A stretch of 64,000 bases of DNA from CAVPGP01 sp963718065 (GTDB lineage: Bacteria; Actinomycetota; Thermoleophilia; Gaiellales; Gaiellaceae): contig CAVQYE010000002.1 in assembly GCA_963718065.1 (NCBI GenBank), positions 1-64,000 of the forward strand. Reading direction: 5' to 3'. The notes under the pieces are model-generated. The model did not search any database, was not told where the DNA came from, and saw only the letters and a program-made list of their open reading frames with translations. Position numbers and translations under genes: made by a program. Below are positions 1-8,497 of the stretch, in pieces (the first letter of the stretch is position 1; each line of letters starts with the position of its first letter).

Positions 1-1
1 C

Positions 2-1381
2 TTCGCGTCGTACCGCGAGCGGATCGCCGCCGCGGTCGCCGACGGCTGGAGGTTTGCCGGCCTGCACGCGACCTCGGACGGGAAGCTCGTGCGCACGCTC
101 CTTGCCGACACGCACGGAGAGACCCGGTTCGAGACGATCGCGAGTGAGGACGGGGTTGCACCGTCGATCGTCGATCTCGTGTCCGCAGCCGGCTGGGACG
201 AGCGCGAGGCCCACGATCTCCAGGGCGTCCGCTTCGCAGGCCACGAGCCGCTCCGGCCGCTGGCCGACCACGATCAGGAACGCGACCGCTGGGTGCCGAT
301 TCGCGGCGACGACGCCTACCAGGTCGCCGTCGGGCCGATCCACGCGGGCATCATCGAGTCCGGCCACTTCCGCTTTCATCTCGTCGGCGACCGCATCCTC
401 CAGCTCGACGCCCAGCTCTTCTACAAACACCGGGGCCTCGAGCAGGCAGCGGAGGGAAAGACGTTCGACGAGGGCATCGCATACGCCTCCCGCGCCTGCG
501 CCGCCTGCAACGTCGCCAACGGCGTTGCCTACGCCACCGCGTGCGAAAACGCGCTGGGCCTCGTCCCGACAGTGGAGCTCGGCCGCGCCCGGACGATCCT
601 GCTCGAGCTCGAGCGGGCGTGGAGTCACCTGAACGACATCGCAGCGATCTGCGCCGGCGTGAGCCTGGCCGCCGGCAACACCAGCTTCGCCGCGCTCGCC
701 GAGCAGGCGCGACGGCTGAACGCTCTGCTGACCGGGCACCGCTTCCTCTTCGAGTCGATCCGCGTCGGCGGCAGCGAGCTCGCACTCGACGGCGAGCAGA
801 TCGGAGCCGCCCGGGTCGAGCTCGCCGCGTTGCGCGTGGGCGCGGTTCGCAGCTGGCGCGAGCTTCTCTTCAACACGTCGTTCCAGAATCGCCTCCCCGG
901 CATCGGCATCGTCACCGCGGCGAAGGCCGAACGGCTGGGCGCCGTCGGACCGGCGGCCCGTGCGGCGGGGCTCGGCGAGGACGTCCGCGCGCGGAGTCCA
1001 CTGCTCTCGTACGACGGCTTCGTGGCAGCCGTCCCGGCTCGCGCGGCCGGCGACGTGCAGGCGCGGCTCGAGCAGCGTGCGCTCGAGCTGTGGCAGACGC
1101 TCGACATCCTCGATGCGCTGCTCGACCGCCCCGTGGTGCCCGCCGTCGCGGAGTCGAAGCGGGAGGAGCGTGCGATCGGCGTCGGCCTGGTCGAGAGCCC
1201 GCGCGGCGCCACGAGCTGCGTCGTCGAGCGGCGCCGGGACCGGATCGAGCGACTGCGGCTCCGCACCGGCTCGTACGCCAACTGGCCGGTCGTCGCCTTC
1301 GCCGCCGCGGACAATTTGCTGCCGGACTTCCCCCTGATCAACAAGAGCTTCGAGCTCTGCTACGCCTGCGTGGACCGCTGA
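2..1381 (+). CDS. NuoCD-like / group 4 NiFe-hydrogenase-like large subunit (HycE/HyfG type), 5' end missing
   Basis: The reading frame is open from the first bases, so the start lies upstream of the window. The N-terminal part is a 30-kDa NuoC-like domain ending in the typical WDEREAHDLQGVRF stretch. The rest is a 49-kDa/large-subunit domain with GPIHAGIIESGHFRF and FYKHRGLEQ. This NuoC-NuoD fusion is the layout of HycE/HyfG of membrane-bound hydrogenases and related complexes. Two cysteine pairs remain where Ni would bind: RACAAC near nt 490-511 and LCYAC near nt 1355-1369. The second lacks the usual Asp-Pro before the first Cys. The protein would sit on the cytoplasmic face of a membrane complex with the NuoB-like protein encoded next. 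Whether it binds Ni-Fe, or is a complex-I-like relative without hydrogenase activity, cannot be settled here. Confidence 0.85.
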   Translation, partial: FASYRERIAAAVADGWRFAGLHATSDGKLVRTLLADTHGETRFETIASEDGVAPSIVDLVSAAGWDEREAHDLQGVRFAGHEPLRPLADHDQERDRWVPIRGDDAYQVAVGPIHAGIIESGHFRFHLVGDRILQLDAQLFYKHRGLEQAAEGKTFDEGIAYASRACAACNVANGVAYATACENALGLVPTVELGRARTILLELERAWSHLNDIAAICAGVSLAAGNTSFAALAEQARRLNALLTGHRFLFESIRVGGSELALDGEQIGAARVELAALRVGAVRSWRELLFNTSFQNRLPGIGIVTAAKAERLGAVGPAARAAGLGEDVRARSPLLSYDGFVAAVPARAAGDVQARLEQRALELWQTLDILDALLDRPVVPAVAESKREERAIGVGLVESPRGATSCVVERRRDRIERLRLRTGSYANWPVVAFAAADNLLPDFPLINKSFELCYACVDR

Positions 1382-1869
1382 TGCTGACGCTGCTCCGCGA
1401 CCTCCGCCACCTCCGTCAGAAGATCGACCTTCCACGGGCCGGGCGCGGCCGAAGCCTCACGATCCGCCACGTCGACGCGGGCTCCTGCAACGGCTGCGAG
1501 CACGAGCTCACGCTCCTCTCGAGCCCGTACTACGACCTGCAGCGGTTCGGGCTCGGGATCGTCGCCTCGCCGCGCCACGCCGACGTGCTCCTCGTCGCCG
1601 GGGCCGTGACGAGCCGCATGCGCGAGCCGCTGCTGATCGCGTACGCCGCCATGCCCGAACCGCGGCGGGTCGTCGCACTCGGCGACTGCGCGCTCGGCTG
1701 CAACCTGCTCGGCACGGCGGAGGACATCGTGGGGCCCGTCGAGGCGGTCCTGCCGGTCGACCTTCGCATCCCCGGCTGCCCGCCCACGCCCGAGGCGATC
1801 GCGACGGCGTTGCTGGAGCTCATCGACTCGCCGGCAGCTGCTCCGCCGGAGGCGACGCGGACGAGCTAG
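1381..1869 (+). CDS. NuoB-like / hydrogenase small subunit (HycG/HyfI type)
   Basis: A 162-residue protein whose ATG overlaps the preceding stop by one base (TGATG), so the two are translationally coupled. It is the 20-kDa NADH-ubiquinone oxidoreductase-like family that carries the proximal 4Fe-4S cluster. Visible ligand motifs are AGSCNGCE near residues 38-45, GDCALGCN near 101-108 and PGCPPTP near 131-137. It pairs with the NuoD-like subunit to pass electrons between the catalytic site and the quinone or ferredoxin side of a membrane complex. The Cys-x2-Cys start is of the hydrogenase-4 type, unlike the adjacent Cys-Cys of true NuoB. It is the last gene of its operon; its stop shares a CTAG palindrome with the stop of the convergent next gene. 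Confidence 0.88.
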   Translation: MLTLLRDLRHLRQKIDLPRAGRGRSLTIRHVDAGSCNGCEHELTLLSSPYYDLQRFGLGIVASPRHADVLLVAGAVTSRMREPLLIAYAAMPEPRRVVALGDCALGCNLLGTAEDIVGPVEAVLPVDLRIPGCPPTPEAIATALLELIDSPAAAPPEATRTS

Positions 1870-2573
1870 TCCCGGGCGTGCTCGACGAGCCCGTGCACGA
1901 CGTCGGCAGCGTTCTTCGTGATCGGGTCGCCGTGCCCGACGCCGACGATCTCCGCGTCGAGGGCGGCGAGCCTCTGCATCGTCCCGTGATGCACCGTCTT
2001 GTTGAGGTTGAAGGCATGCCAGCCGGCGCAGAGCTCCGGCCACGTGGCGACGGCATCGCCGACGATCAGGAACTTGCGCTCGGGCCAGGAGAACGCCAGG
2101 TGGCCGGGCGTGTGGCCCGGCGCGGCGAGCACCTGGAGCGGGCCGAGCGCATCGCCTTCCGAGAGCGTCTCGTCCACCGGCACCGGCTTGTGCTTCGGGC
2201 GGTTTAGCCGCAGCCCGAGCTGGAACGGAATGAGGCGCAGCGACTGCTTCGGCAGGATCGTCACCGGCTGGGCGCGCCGCTCGCCCGCGACGATGTCGGC
2301 CTCGTACTCGTGCGCGTAGACGGTCGCGCCGCTGGCGCGCTTCAGCGCGGCGAGGCCGCCGAGGTGCGAGCGGTGGCCGTGCGTAATCGCGATCCGCTTC
2401 AGGTCGGTGACCGAGCGGCCGAGGCCGTCGATCGCCTGCAGCACGAGCCTGGCGTCGCCTTCGAACAGCGTGTCGACCAGGGTCAGCTCGCCGCCGTCGT
2501 CGATCAGGAACGCGTGCACGTGCCCGCCCTTGCCGTGGCCGAGGCTGTGGATGCCGGGTGCGAGCTCAGTCAC
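1866..2573 (-). CDS. MBL-fold metallo-hydrolase
   Basis: A 235-residue metallo-beta-lactamase-fold hydrolase read from a GTG at 2573. It carries THGHRSHLGG (the first metal motif), APGHTPGH and VGDAVATW, then a C-terminal GVGHGDP His. The canonical HxHxDH appears as HGHRSH, with Ser in place of the Asp that binds the second zinc in most relatives. That could mean a one-metal site or altered chemistry. The substrate is unknown; the family includes glyoxalase-II-like and lactonase-like enzymes. Its stop codon overlaps that of the convergent hydrogenase-type gene at 1866-1869. It lies just downstream of the peroxidase gene on the same strand and is probably cotranscribed with it. Confidence 0.85.
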   Translation of the reverse strand: MTELAPGIHSLGHGKGGHVHAFLIDDGGELTLVDTLFEGDARLVLQAIDGLGRSVTDLKRIAITHGHRSHLGGLAALKRASGATVYAHEYEADIVAGERRAQPVTILPKQSLRLIPFQLGLRLNRPKHKPVPVDETLSEGDALGPLQVLAAPGHTPGHLAFSWPERKFLIVGDAVATWPELCAGWHAFNLNKTVHHGTMQRLAALDAEIVGVGHGDPITKNAADVVHGLVEHARD

Positions 2574-2598
2574 GAGCCGACCATCACGAGCCGACCGT
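2571..2598 (-). repeat. 14-bp tandem duplication across a stop/start junction
   Basis: Two adjacent copies of cacgagccgacc followed by at or gt (2571-2584 and 2585-2598). On the coding strand each copy carries a GTGA. The upstream copy's TGA ends the peroxidase frame and the downstream copy's GTG starts the MBL gene. Confidence 0.8.
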
Positions 2599-4410
2599 CT
2601 TCCAGGGTGCGAACGGATTGGCGACGCCTTCGAGCGACGGCTCGAGCTGCGGGAAGTGCCGGAGCAGGACTGAGCGCATGTCGTTCGACTCGACCCAGTC
2701 GATCCCGGTCTGCGTGTAGACCTCGGGGCGATAGTCGTCGGTGAAGAACCGGTCGCGCCTCGAGCCGGCGCGAGGCCATCAGGATGAAGACGCGAAAGGC
2801 CGTGTCGCTGAAGCCGAACCCCTTCGGGACCGGCTCCGCGTACAGGCCCACCATCAGGTCGACCGCCTCGATGTCGCCGCCGTAGACCCGCTTGATCTCG
2901 GCGGCCCACTCGGGGTTGTCGGTCAGCTCCTCGAACGTCTTCACCGGCTCGAGGTGGAAGAGGCGCCTGAACTCGTTGTAGCGGGGGACGCCGCGCTCGC
3001 GGGTGCGCACGATGTCCAGCGCCGCGAGGTCGAGCACCTCGCCGTCCGCGCGCTCGAGCTTCTGCAGGAAGCGCGGGTAGTTGTGCAGCGTGATCGCGCC
3101 GGGATGGCGATCCCGAACGAGTAGATCAGGTCGGCGAGCGGCACCTGATCGATCGTCTCGCGGACGTGCAGCGCGCCGATCTCCGGCAGGTCCGCTCGAG
3201 CAGGACGCGATCGTCCTCGACCGAGCGGAAAATGAAGTCGTCGGGGATCAGCGGGTGCATGCGGTAGACGGCGACGAACTCCTCGGTCAGCGAGTAGGGC
3301 ACGCCGTGGAGGGCCGTCTGCGAGCCGGGGATGCCGTGGAGCACCTCGATGCCGGTGACGGCGGCCGAAGCGCTCGTCGAAGCGCTCGCCGAGCAGCCCC
3401 CACCAGTTGGCGCGCAACGCCGTCACGGTGGTCGGGTGGGCGATGATCGCCGGCGTCCAGTCGACGGTGTGGATCTTGGCCATCAGCGCGGCGTTCACGA
3501 GCCGCGCCTTGTCGTAGAGGTCGTCGTCGGACGATCTCCGGATACTCCGCGTGCGAGGCGGTCGCAGATCGCGTTGTGCTCGCGCATGAAGAGGAGTGCA
3601 GGAGGGCGAGGCCGACCCAGAAGTTGCCGGCGACGCCGGTCAGGTCGACGTGCGCTTCGAGTCTCGGCCGGGAGAGCCCGCGCGTCGAGCGGAGCGTGCC
3701 GTTCTCGTCGGATGCGCAGCGCGTGCGGCGAAGTCGGGATCGCTGCCGTAGATCTGCGATCCGTCCCACCAGTGGGTGTCGCCGGTGACGAAGGTCGGCG
3801 GCCCGTCGCGTCCGCGCTCGGGTCGCGCCTTGTCCGCAGGGATCTTCATCGGGTGCTGCGGCCACGGGTCGTCGTCGGCGAGCGGGATCGTCCACGGGTC
3901 CGCGGTCTCGCTCTGGCCGTGGCTGAACCAGTCGTGCACCTCGAACTGGATCCAGACGGCCGCCAGCAGGTTGAGCGTCGTCGCCGGCTGGAACTCGTCG
4001 CGCGTGAGGAGCCGCCGGCTGATGGGCGCGGGTTCGGCGTCAGGCAGCTTCTCCGGCTGGATCCGGGTACGCGTGCTCGAGCGGGACGTTGCGCCCGAAG
4101 CGGCTGTTGAGCGCTCCCCATCAGGGGGTCGTCGAGGTCGTTGTACGTGCCGTCCAGAGTCCGTGCGGTCAGGTGGCGGGCAACGTTTCGCCGTCGCCGC
4201 CCGGGGGCGGCCGGTCAGCGGCGCCGCGGCCGGTGTCGTACAGGTTCTTCGCCCGCAGGCGGTCGCGGATGCCGATCAGCGTCAGCATCGCCACCGGCTT
4301 CGGCAGCCGGTCCCAGCGGATGCGGTGGTCGACGGCTTCCGTAGCCGAGCTGTAGAGCCGCGACAAGAGCGATTGGCCCATCAGGAGATCCTTCCACGCG
4401 ACGGCGTCAT
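2584..4410 (-). pseudogene. heme peroxidase of the animal peroxidase / alpha-dioxygenase family, frameshifted
   Basis: One protein can be pieced together from several frames. N-terminal MGQSLLSRLYSSATEAVDH, then RAKNLYDTG, VHDWFSHGQSE (likely distal heme His), PPTFVTGDTHWWDGSQIYG, MAKIHTVDWTPAIIAHPT with NWWG, SLTEEFVAVYRMHPLIPDDF, and a C-terminal part with GFGFSDTAFRVFILMASRR. These are hallmark blocks of bacterial relatives of plant fatty-acid alpha-dioxygenase. The proposed ATG at 4410 has a GGAGGA 10 bases upstream but needs a frameshift to join the rest; an ATG at 4381 is in frame. At least five frame changes interrupt it. Because residues stay conserved on both sides of each break I suspect sequence errors, not a dead gene. 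The type reflects the broken frame as given. Confidence 0.75.
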
Positions 4411-4620
4411 GACAGCCCCGTCCTCCGCAGCCCGCGCCCCACGCGCGGTGGCGTCTCCTTCCGGTACGACGCCGGCCGGTTCGTCCTTACGCCTGGATCA
4501 AACCGTTGTCCACACGCCGAGTCAAACCGGCTGCAACGCGCCGTCGTATTGTCAAACGTGGAAACGCGCCTCAACCAGAGGGGTGAGGCGCTTCCCTCCG
4601 GCGCGCCGGACAATGTGTTG

Positions 4621-4875
4621 ATGTCTGCGGAAGAGAACGATCAGGCGGGGGAGCAGCAGCAGGGGTTCTCGCAGCTTTCGCGCGGAAGGCAGATCGGGAT
4701 TGTGATCTACCTCGCGTCATGGTGGGCCGGCCTGAGCATCGGCGCCGTCGCGCTGCTTGCGGATCAGGGCCTCGATGCGATCTACGCGATCCCGATCGGA
4801 ATCTCGATCGGCACGATTGCGTCGCTGATGATCGCGCTCGCCGTCGCCAAGGGCTGGACCAGCGAAGGCAGCTGA
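4621..4875 (+). CDS. small two-helix membrane protein, unknown function
   Basis: An 84-residue protein starting at ATG 4621; an upstream TTG at 4549 would add 24 poorly structured residues. It has a Gln/Glu-rich hydrophilic start (EENDQAGEQQQG) and two hydrophobic segments, about IGIVIYLASWWAGLSIGAVA and IPIGISIGTIASLMIALAVA, so it probably spans the membrane twice. No family is recognised. It stands alone between the divergent peroxidase gene and the secreted protease gene. Confidence 0.55.
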   Translation: MSAEENDQAGEQQQGFSQLSRGRQIGIVIYLASWWAGLSIGAVALLADQGLDAIYAIPIGISIGTIASLMIALAVAKGWTSEGS

Positions 4876-4876
4876 T

Positions 4877-4918
4877 CTTGAGTCGCTGACCTTGAGTCCC
4901 TGACCTTGAGTCGCGGCG
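4877..4918 (+). repeat. 14-bp tandem repeat, about three copies
   Basis: Units at 4877-4890 (cttgagtcgctgac), 4891-4904 (one change) and 4905-4918 (diverged at the end), directly after the small membrane protein gene and about 55 bases before the protease start. No function is evident. Confidence 0.7.
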
Positions 4919-4972
4919 CGGCGGGCGTTAGCCTCGCGCCAGTCTCAACCCGGGACGACAGAGGGGAGAACG

Positions 4973-6964
4973 ATGTCTGCCAGAACGGTTCTCGCTTGCG
5001 GCACCGCCGCAGTCGCGGCTCTGCTCGCGGCGCCAGGCGCTCTTGCAAATGGCGGTTTCTCGAACCTGCAGCCCGGCGTGCCGAGCGCGGGCCTCAGCGA
5101 GCGCGTGCGCGTCAACGTGGTCTTCGTCGGGCTCAAGCCCGGCCAGATCAACACGCAGCAGTTCCTCGCCGGGCTGCCGCAGCGGTCGAAGCCGATCGTC
5201 CGCTCGCGGCTGTTCTACGGCGTCACGGAGGAGCTGGGGATCGACTACTCCTACGACTACGCGACGACGTTCACGAGCGCGCGCGTGGGACGCCTCGTTC
5301 TTCTCGGCGCTCAAGGGGCTCGCGAAGCCGGCGCGCGCGGACGGCGTTCCAGGATCTCTACAACGACCAGGCCGGGACGCGCGACGTCGGCCAGAACAAC
5401 TTCATCGACGCGCCGACCGTCGAGAAGTGGCTGATCGACCACGCCCCGTCCGGCGTCGACACCCGGAAGGACACGATTTTCTTCGTCAACTGGTGGGGAC
5501 GGTCGGACTTCATCGACCACGTCTACACCAAGATCGGCGAGCCCGATCCCGACACCGGCTACGACTTCGGCCTCAACCGCGACAGCCGCAAGATCATCGC
5601 GTGGGGCGGCACGACGCCGGACGACGAGGAGACAGGGCTCGGCAAGCGCGGCGTCAACCGGGTCTGGTTCTTCGACCTCTCGGCCGGGCCCGAGTCCTGG
5701 GGCGGGAGCTACGACATCACCAACGCGGACCTCGACGGCGACGGCGAGCCCGACTATCGCCTGCCGGCGGCGTGGGAGTACAGCGGCCCACGGGCTACCG
5801 CGCCCCGTCGGCGCTCTCGAGCGACCTCTCGAAGGTGGCCCGGTACGCGGCGATCAATCTGCTGTTCACGTCGTCGCCGCTCTACCCGCCCTACCTGACG
5901 CCGGAGCTCCTGCCGAACGCGATCGACGTCCGCCTGAACACCTACGAGGGCTGGCCCGGCGTCAACGCGTCGGCGAACTACGAGAAGCCGGCGTACTTCC
6001 TGAGCGAGGAGCGCCAGCTCTTCCCGGACGTGACGATGTCGGCGCACCAGAACGATCTCTCGTTCACCGGCAAGGCCCGACGCTGCTACGAGCTGTGGCT
6101 CGTCCCGACGCCGTGCTACGACAACCGGCCGCAGTATCCGGGTGACGCGAACCTCTTCCTCTACAACGCGCTCAACCTCGAGGGGCGATCTGTCGGCCGG
6201 CACTTCGACGCCGGGAACAACGACCTCGCGCGGGGAGGCTCGGGCGACAGCGATTCGAGCCGCACGTATCCGGCGCTCGGGGCGAGCTACGCGACGACCG
6301 ACGATCTCGCTTCGGGCTTCCTCGGCTTCGCGGACGACAACTGGGTCGACGGGACGCAGAGCTTCGTCTTCAGCTTCGTCTCGCAAGGCGTCGTCGACCT
6401 GGGCTACGGGCTGACGACGACCGAGATCCATGAGTTCGGACACCACTTCGGGATGAGCCACCCGCACGACGGCTTCGACCCGGAGACGGGAATCGACTAC
6501 GAGCCGACCGGGCCGTTCTTCCTGGCCTGGGCCGGCGACGAGAGCAACTCGATGATGAGCTACATCGATCTGAACTGGGACTTCAGCCAGTTCGACCGCG
6601 ACAACGCGGCACGCCAGCAGGCAGCCGGCTACATCGTCAACGCGAACGTGATCGCGGGACGGATCCTGCAGAGCCGCGACTCCCGCAAGGCGGCGAGCGA
6701 TCTGGGGGCCGCCGACGCCGCGTCGGTCAGGCGAAGGCGGCCATGGCGGGGCACGACTACAACGCCGCCTGGTTCGCTGCCCGCGCAGCCTACGAGTCGG
6801 TGCTGCGCGCCGCCGATCGCGCGGACGTCAGGGTGACCGCGAGCCACAACGGCTGGGCCGTGCTGCCGAAGGTGAAGACGCACGGGCGGAGCACCCGGAA
6901 CAGCGTCGTCGTCTACGGCGGCTTCGACAAGATCGGCCCCGGCTCGAAGCGCGGTCAGCGGTAG
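4973..6964 (+). CDS. secreted zinc metalloprotease (HExxHxxGxxH), three frameshifts
   Basis: The ATG at 4973 follows a GAGGGGAG ribosome-binding site and opens a Sec signal peptide (VLACGTAAVAALLAAPGALA). The mature part contains HEFGHHFGMSH near 6430-6462, the zinc motif of metzincin-like proteases, and a downstream SNSMMSY that looks like the Met-turn. The protein is exported and probably degrades extracellular protein. The frame must be joined near 5290, 5790 and 6712, giving about 660 residues. The C-terminal fragment (AGHDYNAAWFAARAAYESV) looks like a helical appendage. The exact family is not recognised. A strong hairpin follows the stop. Confidence 0.75.
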
Positions 6965-6988
6965 CGCTCGACGATCGAGGCAGGCACG

Positions 6989-7016
6989 GCGAGGGCCCCA
7001 CCGACGGGGCCCTCGC
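6989..7016 (+). terminator. hairpin terminator after the protease gene
   Basis: An 11-bp perfect stem (gcgagggcccc / ggggccctcgc) with a 6-base loop, 25 bases after the protease stop. There is no long T tract, as is common in high-GC actinobacteria. Confidence 0.6.
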
Positions 7017-7143
7017 GCTTCTCGGGGCGGCGTCGCTCTCAAGCAACTCTTACGCCCCTCTGTCCCGGGTCTTAAGGCTCTGCGCGACGGTTGAGGTGCG
7101 TCACGAAGACGCGAACGGCACTCAACCGAAAGGAGCAAGACAT

Positions 7144-7545
7144 ATGACCAAGGAGATGAGGCAGAACCGGCTCATGAAGGTGATGGCGACCGCCGCAATC
7201 GCCTTCGGGCTCGCCGCCGGCAGCTACGGGATCGCCGCAGCGGCGACGGGCTCGGGCTCGAGCTCCGGTGGCAACGCGGCTGCGGCGGCCGCCCCCACAG
7301 CGGCTCCGGCCGCGGGTCAACCCTGGGGTGGGCAGCGGAGTGACGAGACGCTGCTCACCGGCGACGCGCTCGCGAAGGTGAAGGCGATCGCGCTCGAGAA
7401 GGTCAGCGGCGGCACGATCTCGCGCGTCGAGACGGACGCCGACGGCAATGCCGCTTACGAGGCGCACATGGCCAAGGCCGACGGGACGCCGGTGACGGTG
7501 TATGTCGACAGCGACTTCAAGTTCGTCGGCGTCGAGAGCCGCTAA
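7144..7545 (+). CDS. secreted PepSY-domain protein
   Basis: ATG 7144 sits 8 bases after an AAAGGAG ribosome-binding site, which decides it over an upstream GTG at 7096. The 133-residue protein has a signal peptide or membrane anchor (VMATAAIAFGLAAGSYGIAAAA), an Ala/Gly/Ser/Pro-rich linker, and a C-terminal PepSY domain (GDALAKVKAIALEKVSGGTISRVE, then AYEAHMAKADGTPVTVYVD). PepSY domains are small extracytoplasmic modules, often linked to protease inhibition or metal-responsive proteins. It lies 180 bases after the secreted protease but behind a terminator, so it is probably a separate unit. Confidence 0.8.
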   Translation: MTKEMRQNRLMKVMATAAIAFGLAAGSYGIAAAATGSGSSSGGNAAAAAAPTAAPAAGQPWGGQRSDETLLTGDALAKVKAIALEKVSGGTISRVETDADGNAAYEAHMAKADGTPVTVYVDSDFKFVGVESR

Positions 7546-7553
7546 GCGCGCAG

Positions 7554-7589
7554 CCGCCGTGCGCCGCTCATCCTCCCGGCGCACGGCGG
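7554..7589. terminator. bidirectional hairpin between convergent genes
   Basis: A 13-bp perfect stem (ccgccgtgcgccg / cggcgcacggcgg) with a 10-base loop lies between the stop of the PepSY gene (7545) and that of the convergent gene (7599). It could terminate both. Confidence 0.65.
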
Positions 7590-7598
7590 ACGGCGCTT

Positions 7599-8438
7599 CT
7601 ATTCGGCCAGCGAGACGCGGAAGGTCGCGGTGTCGACGACGGCGGCGGTCGCATGTCCCGCCGCGCCGATCGTCAGCTTGCCGGCGGTGACGTGCAGCCG
7701 GAAGCCCCAGAGGTCCTGCCGTCCGGCGAGCAGGTCGAGGTCGATGCAGCGTGCGCCGCGCCGCTTCGTGTCGAGCGCGTGCACGAATGGCGTGGCGCCG
7801 GCGCCGTCGTAGAGCGTGTAGGCCCAGCGCCCGTCACCGCTCGTCGCGCGTGAGATCGGTGAGCCGCGCATCGCCTCGCCCGCGTCGTGCGGGTCGACGA
7901 CGGGCTTCGGGAGCAGGCGTCCGAACCGCAGGTCGAAGGCGCGCACCTCGTACTTCGTCGGATCGCCGACGTCGGTGTAGTGGATCAGGAACATCGTCCG
8001 TCCCTTCGTCGAGATCGCGTCGAAGCTGAAGTCGCCACGGAGCTTGATCACGCGCTGCAGCTTCAGTTGCCGCGCGTCGAGGACCGCGAAGGTGGTGCGG
8101 GCGCGCGGAAACCCGAGTCGCGGCTGGATCAGGACGAGGCGGCTGCCGTCGGCGGACAGACCGCTCGCCGAGCCGTCGTAGGCAACGGCCGGAATCGTGA
8201 AGTTGCCGGCGATTGAGACATGGCGAAGGACACGGCCACCTTTGGTCGCCGTTCGGGCAACAATCGTGCGGCCGGCGGCGGGCACGGTGACGTAGCGCAC
8301 GGGTGCCGAGTCCGACGCAACGCCCTGCGTGCCGACGTCGATGCCGAGCACCGGTAGGCCGTCGGCTAGTGCGGCGGGCACGGCGGCGGCGGCGCAGACG
8401 GCGAGCGCCGCGAGTGGGATGGAGCGCATGCGTGTCAT
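7599..8438 (-). CDS. secreted protein of unknown function, WD/propeller-like strands
   Basis: A 279-residue exported protein with an N-terminal signal peptide (IPLAALAVCAAAAVPAALA). The ATG at 8438 and one at 8429 are both possible. The mature part repeats a beta-strand pattern: SADGSRLVLIQPR, FDAISTKGRTMFLIHYT, TSGDGRWAYTLYDG and LDTKRRGARCIDLDL. This recalls a six- or seven-bladed propeller that reports values over keys. I do not recognise a named family and no catalytic motif is clear. It is divergent from the thioesterase gene, with about 60 bases between starts. Confidence 0.65.
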   Translation of the reverse strand: MTRMRSIPLAALAVCAAAAVPAALADGLPVLGIDVGTQGVASDSAPVRYVTVPAAGRTIVARTATKGGRVLRHVSIAGNFTIPAVAYDGSASGLSADGSRLVLIQPRLGFPRARTTFAVLDARQLKLQRVIKLRGDFSFDAISTKGRTMFLIHYTDVGDPTKYEVRAFDLRFGRLLPKPVVDPHDAGEAMRGSPISRATSGDGRWAYTLYDGAGATPFVHALDTKRRGARCIDLDLLAGRQDLWGFRLHVTAGKLTIGAAGHATAAVVDTATFRVSLAE

Positions 8439-8497
8439 GCGACCTGTACGGCCGACGCGCTCGGGTGCGTCCCGGTGGCGGGTTAGCCTGCGCAGCG

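Noticed and set aside
54..785. Long open frames on other frames and strands throughout (for example Arg/Ala-rich ORFs opposite real genes).
   Set aside because: They are frame shadows caused by high GC: Arg, Ala, Ser and Pro-rich translations with no domains, lying within genes with clear homology.
1340..1381. A hidden Sec or Cys change in the hydrogenase-like C-terminus.
   Set aside because: Both Cys codons are TGC and the only TGA is the expected terminal stop, overlapped by the next start.
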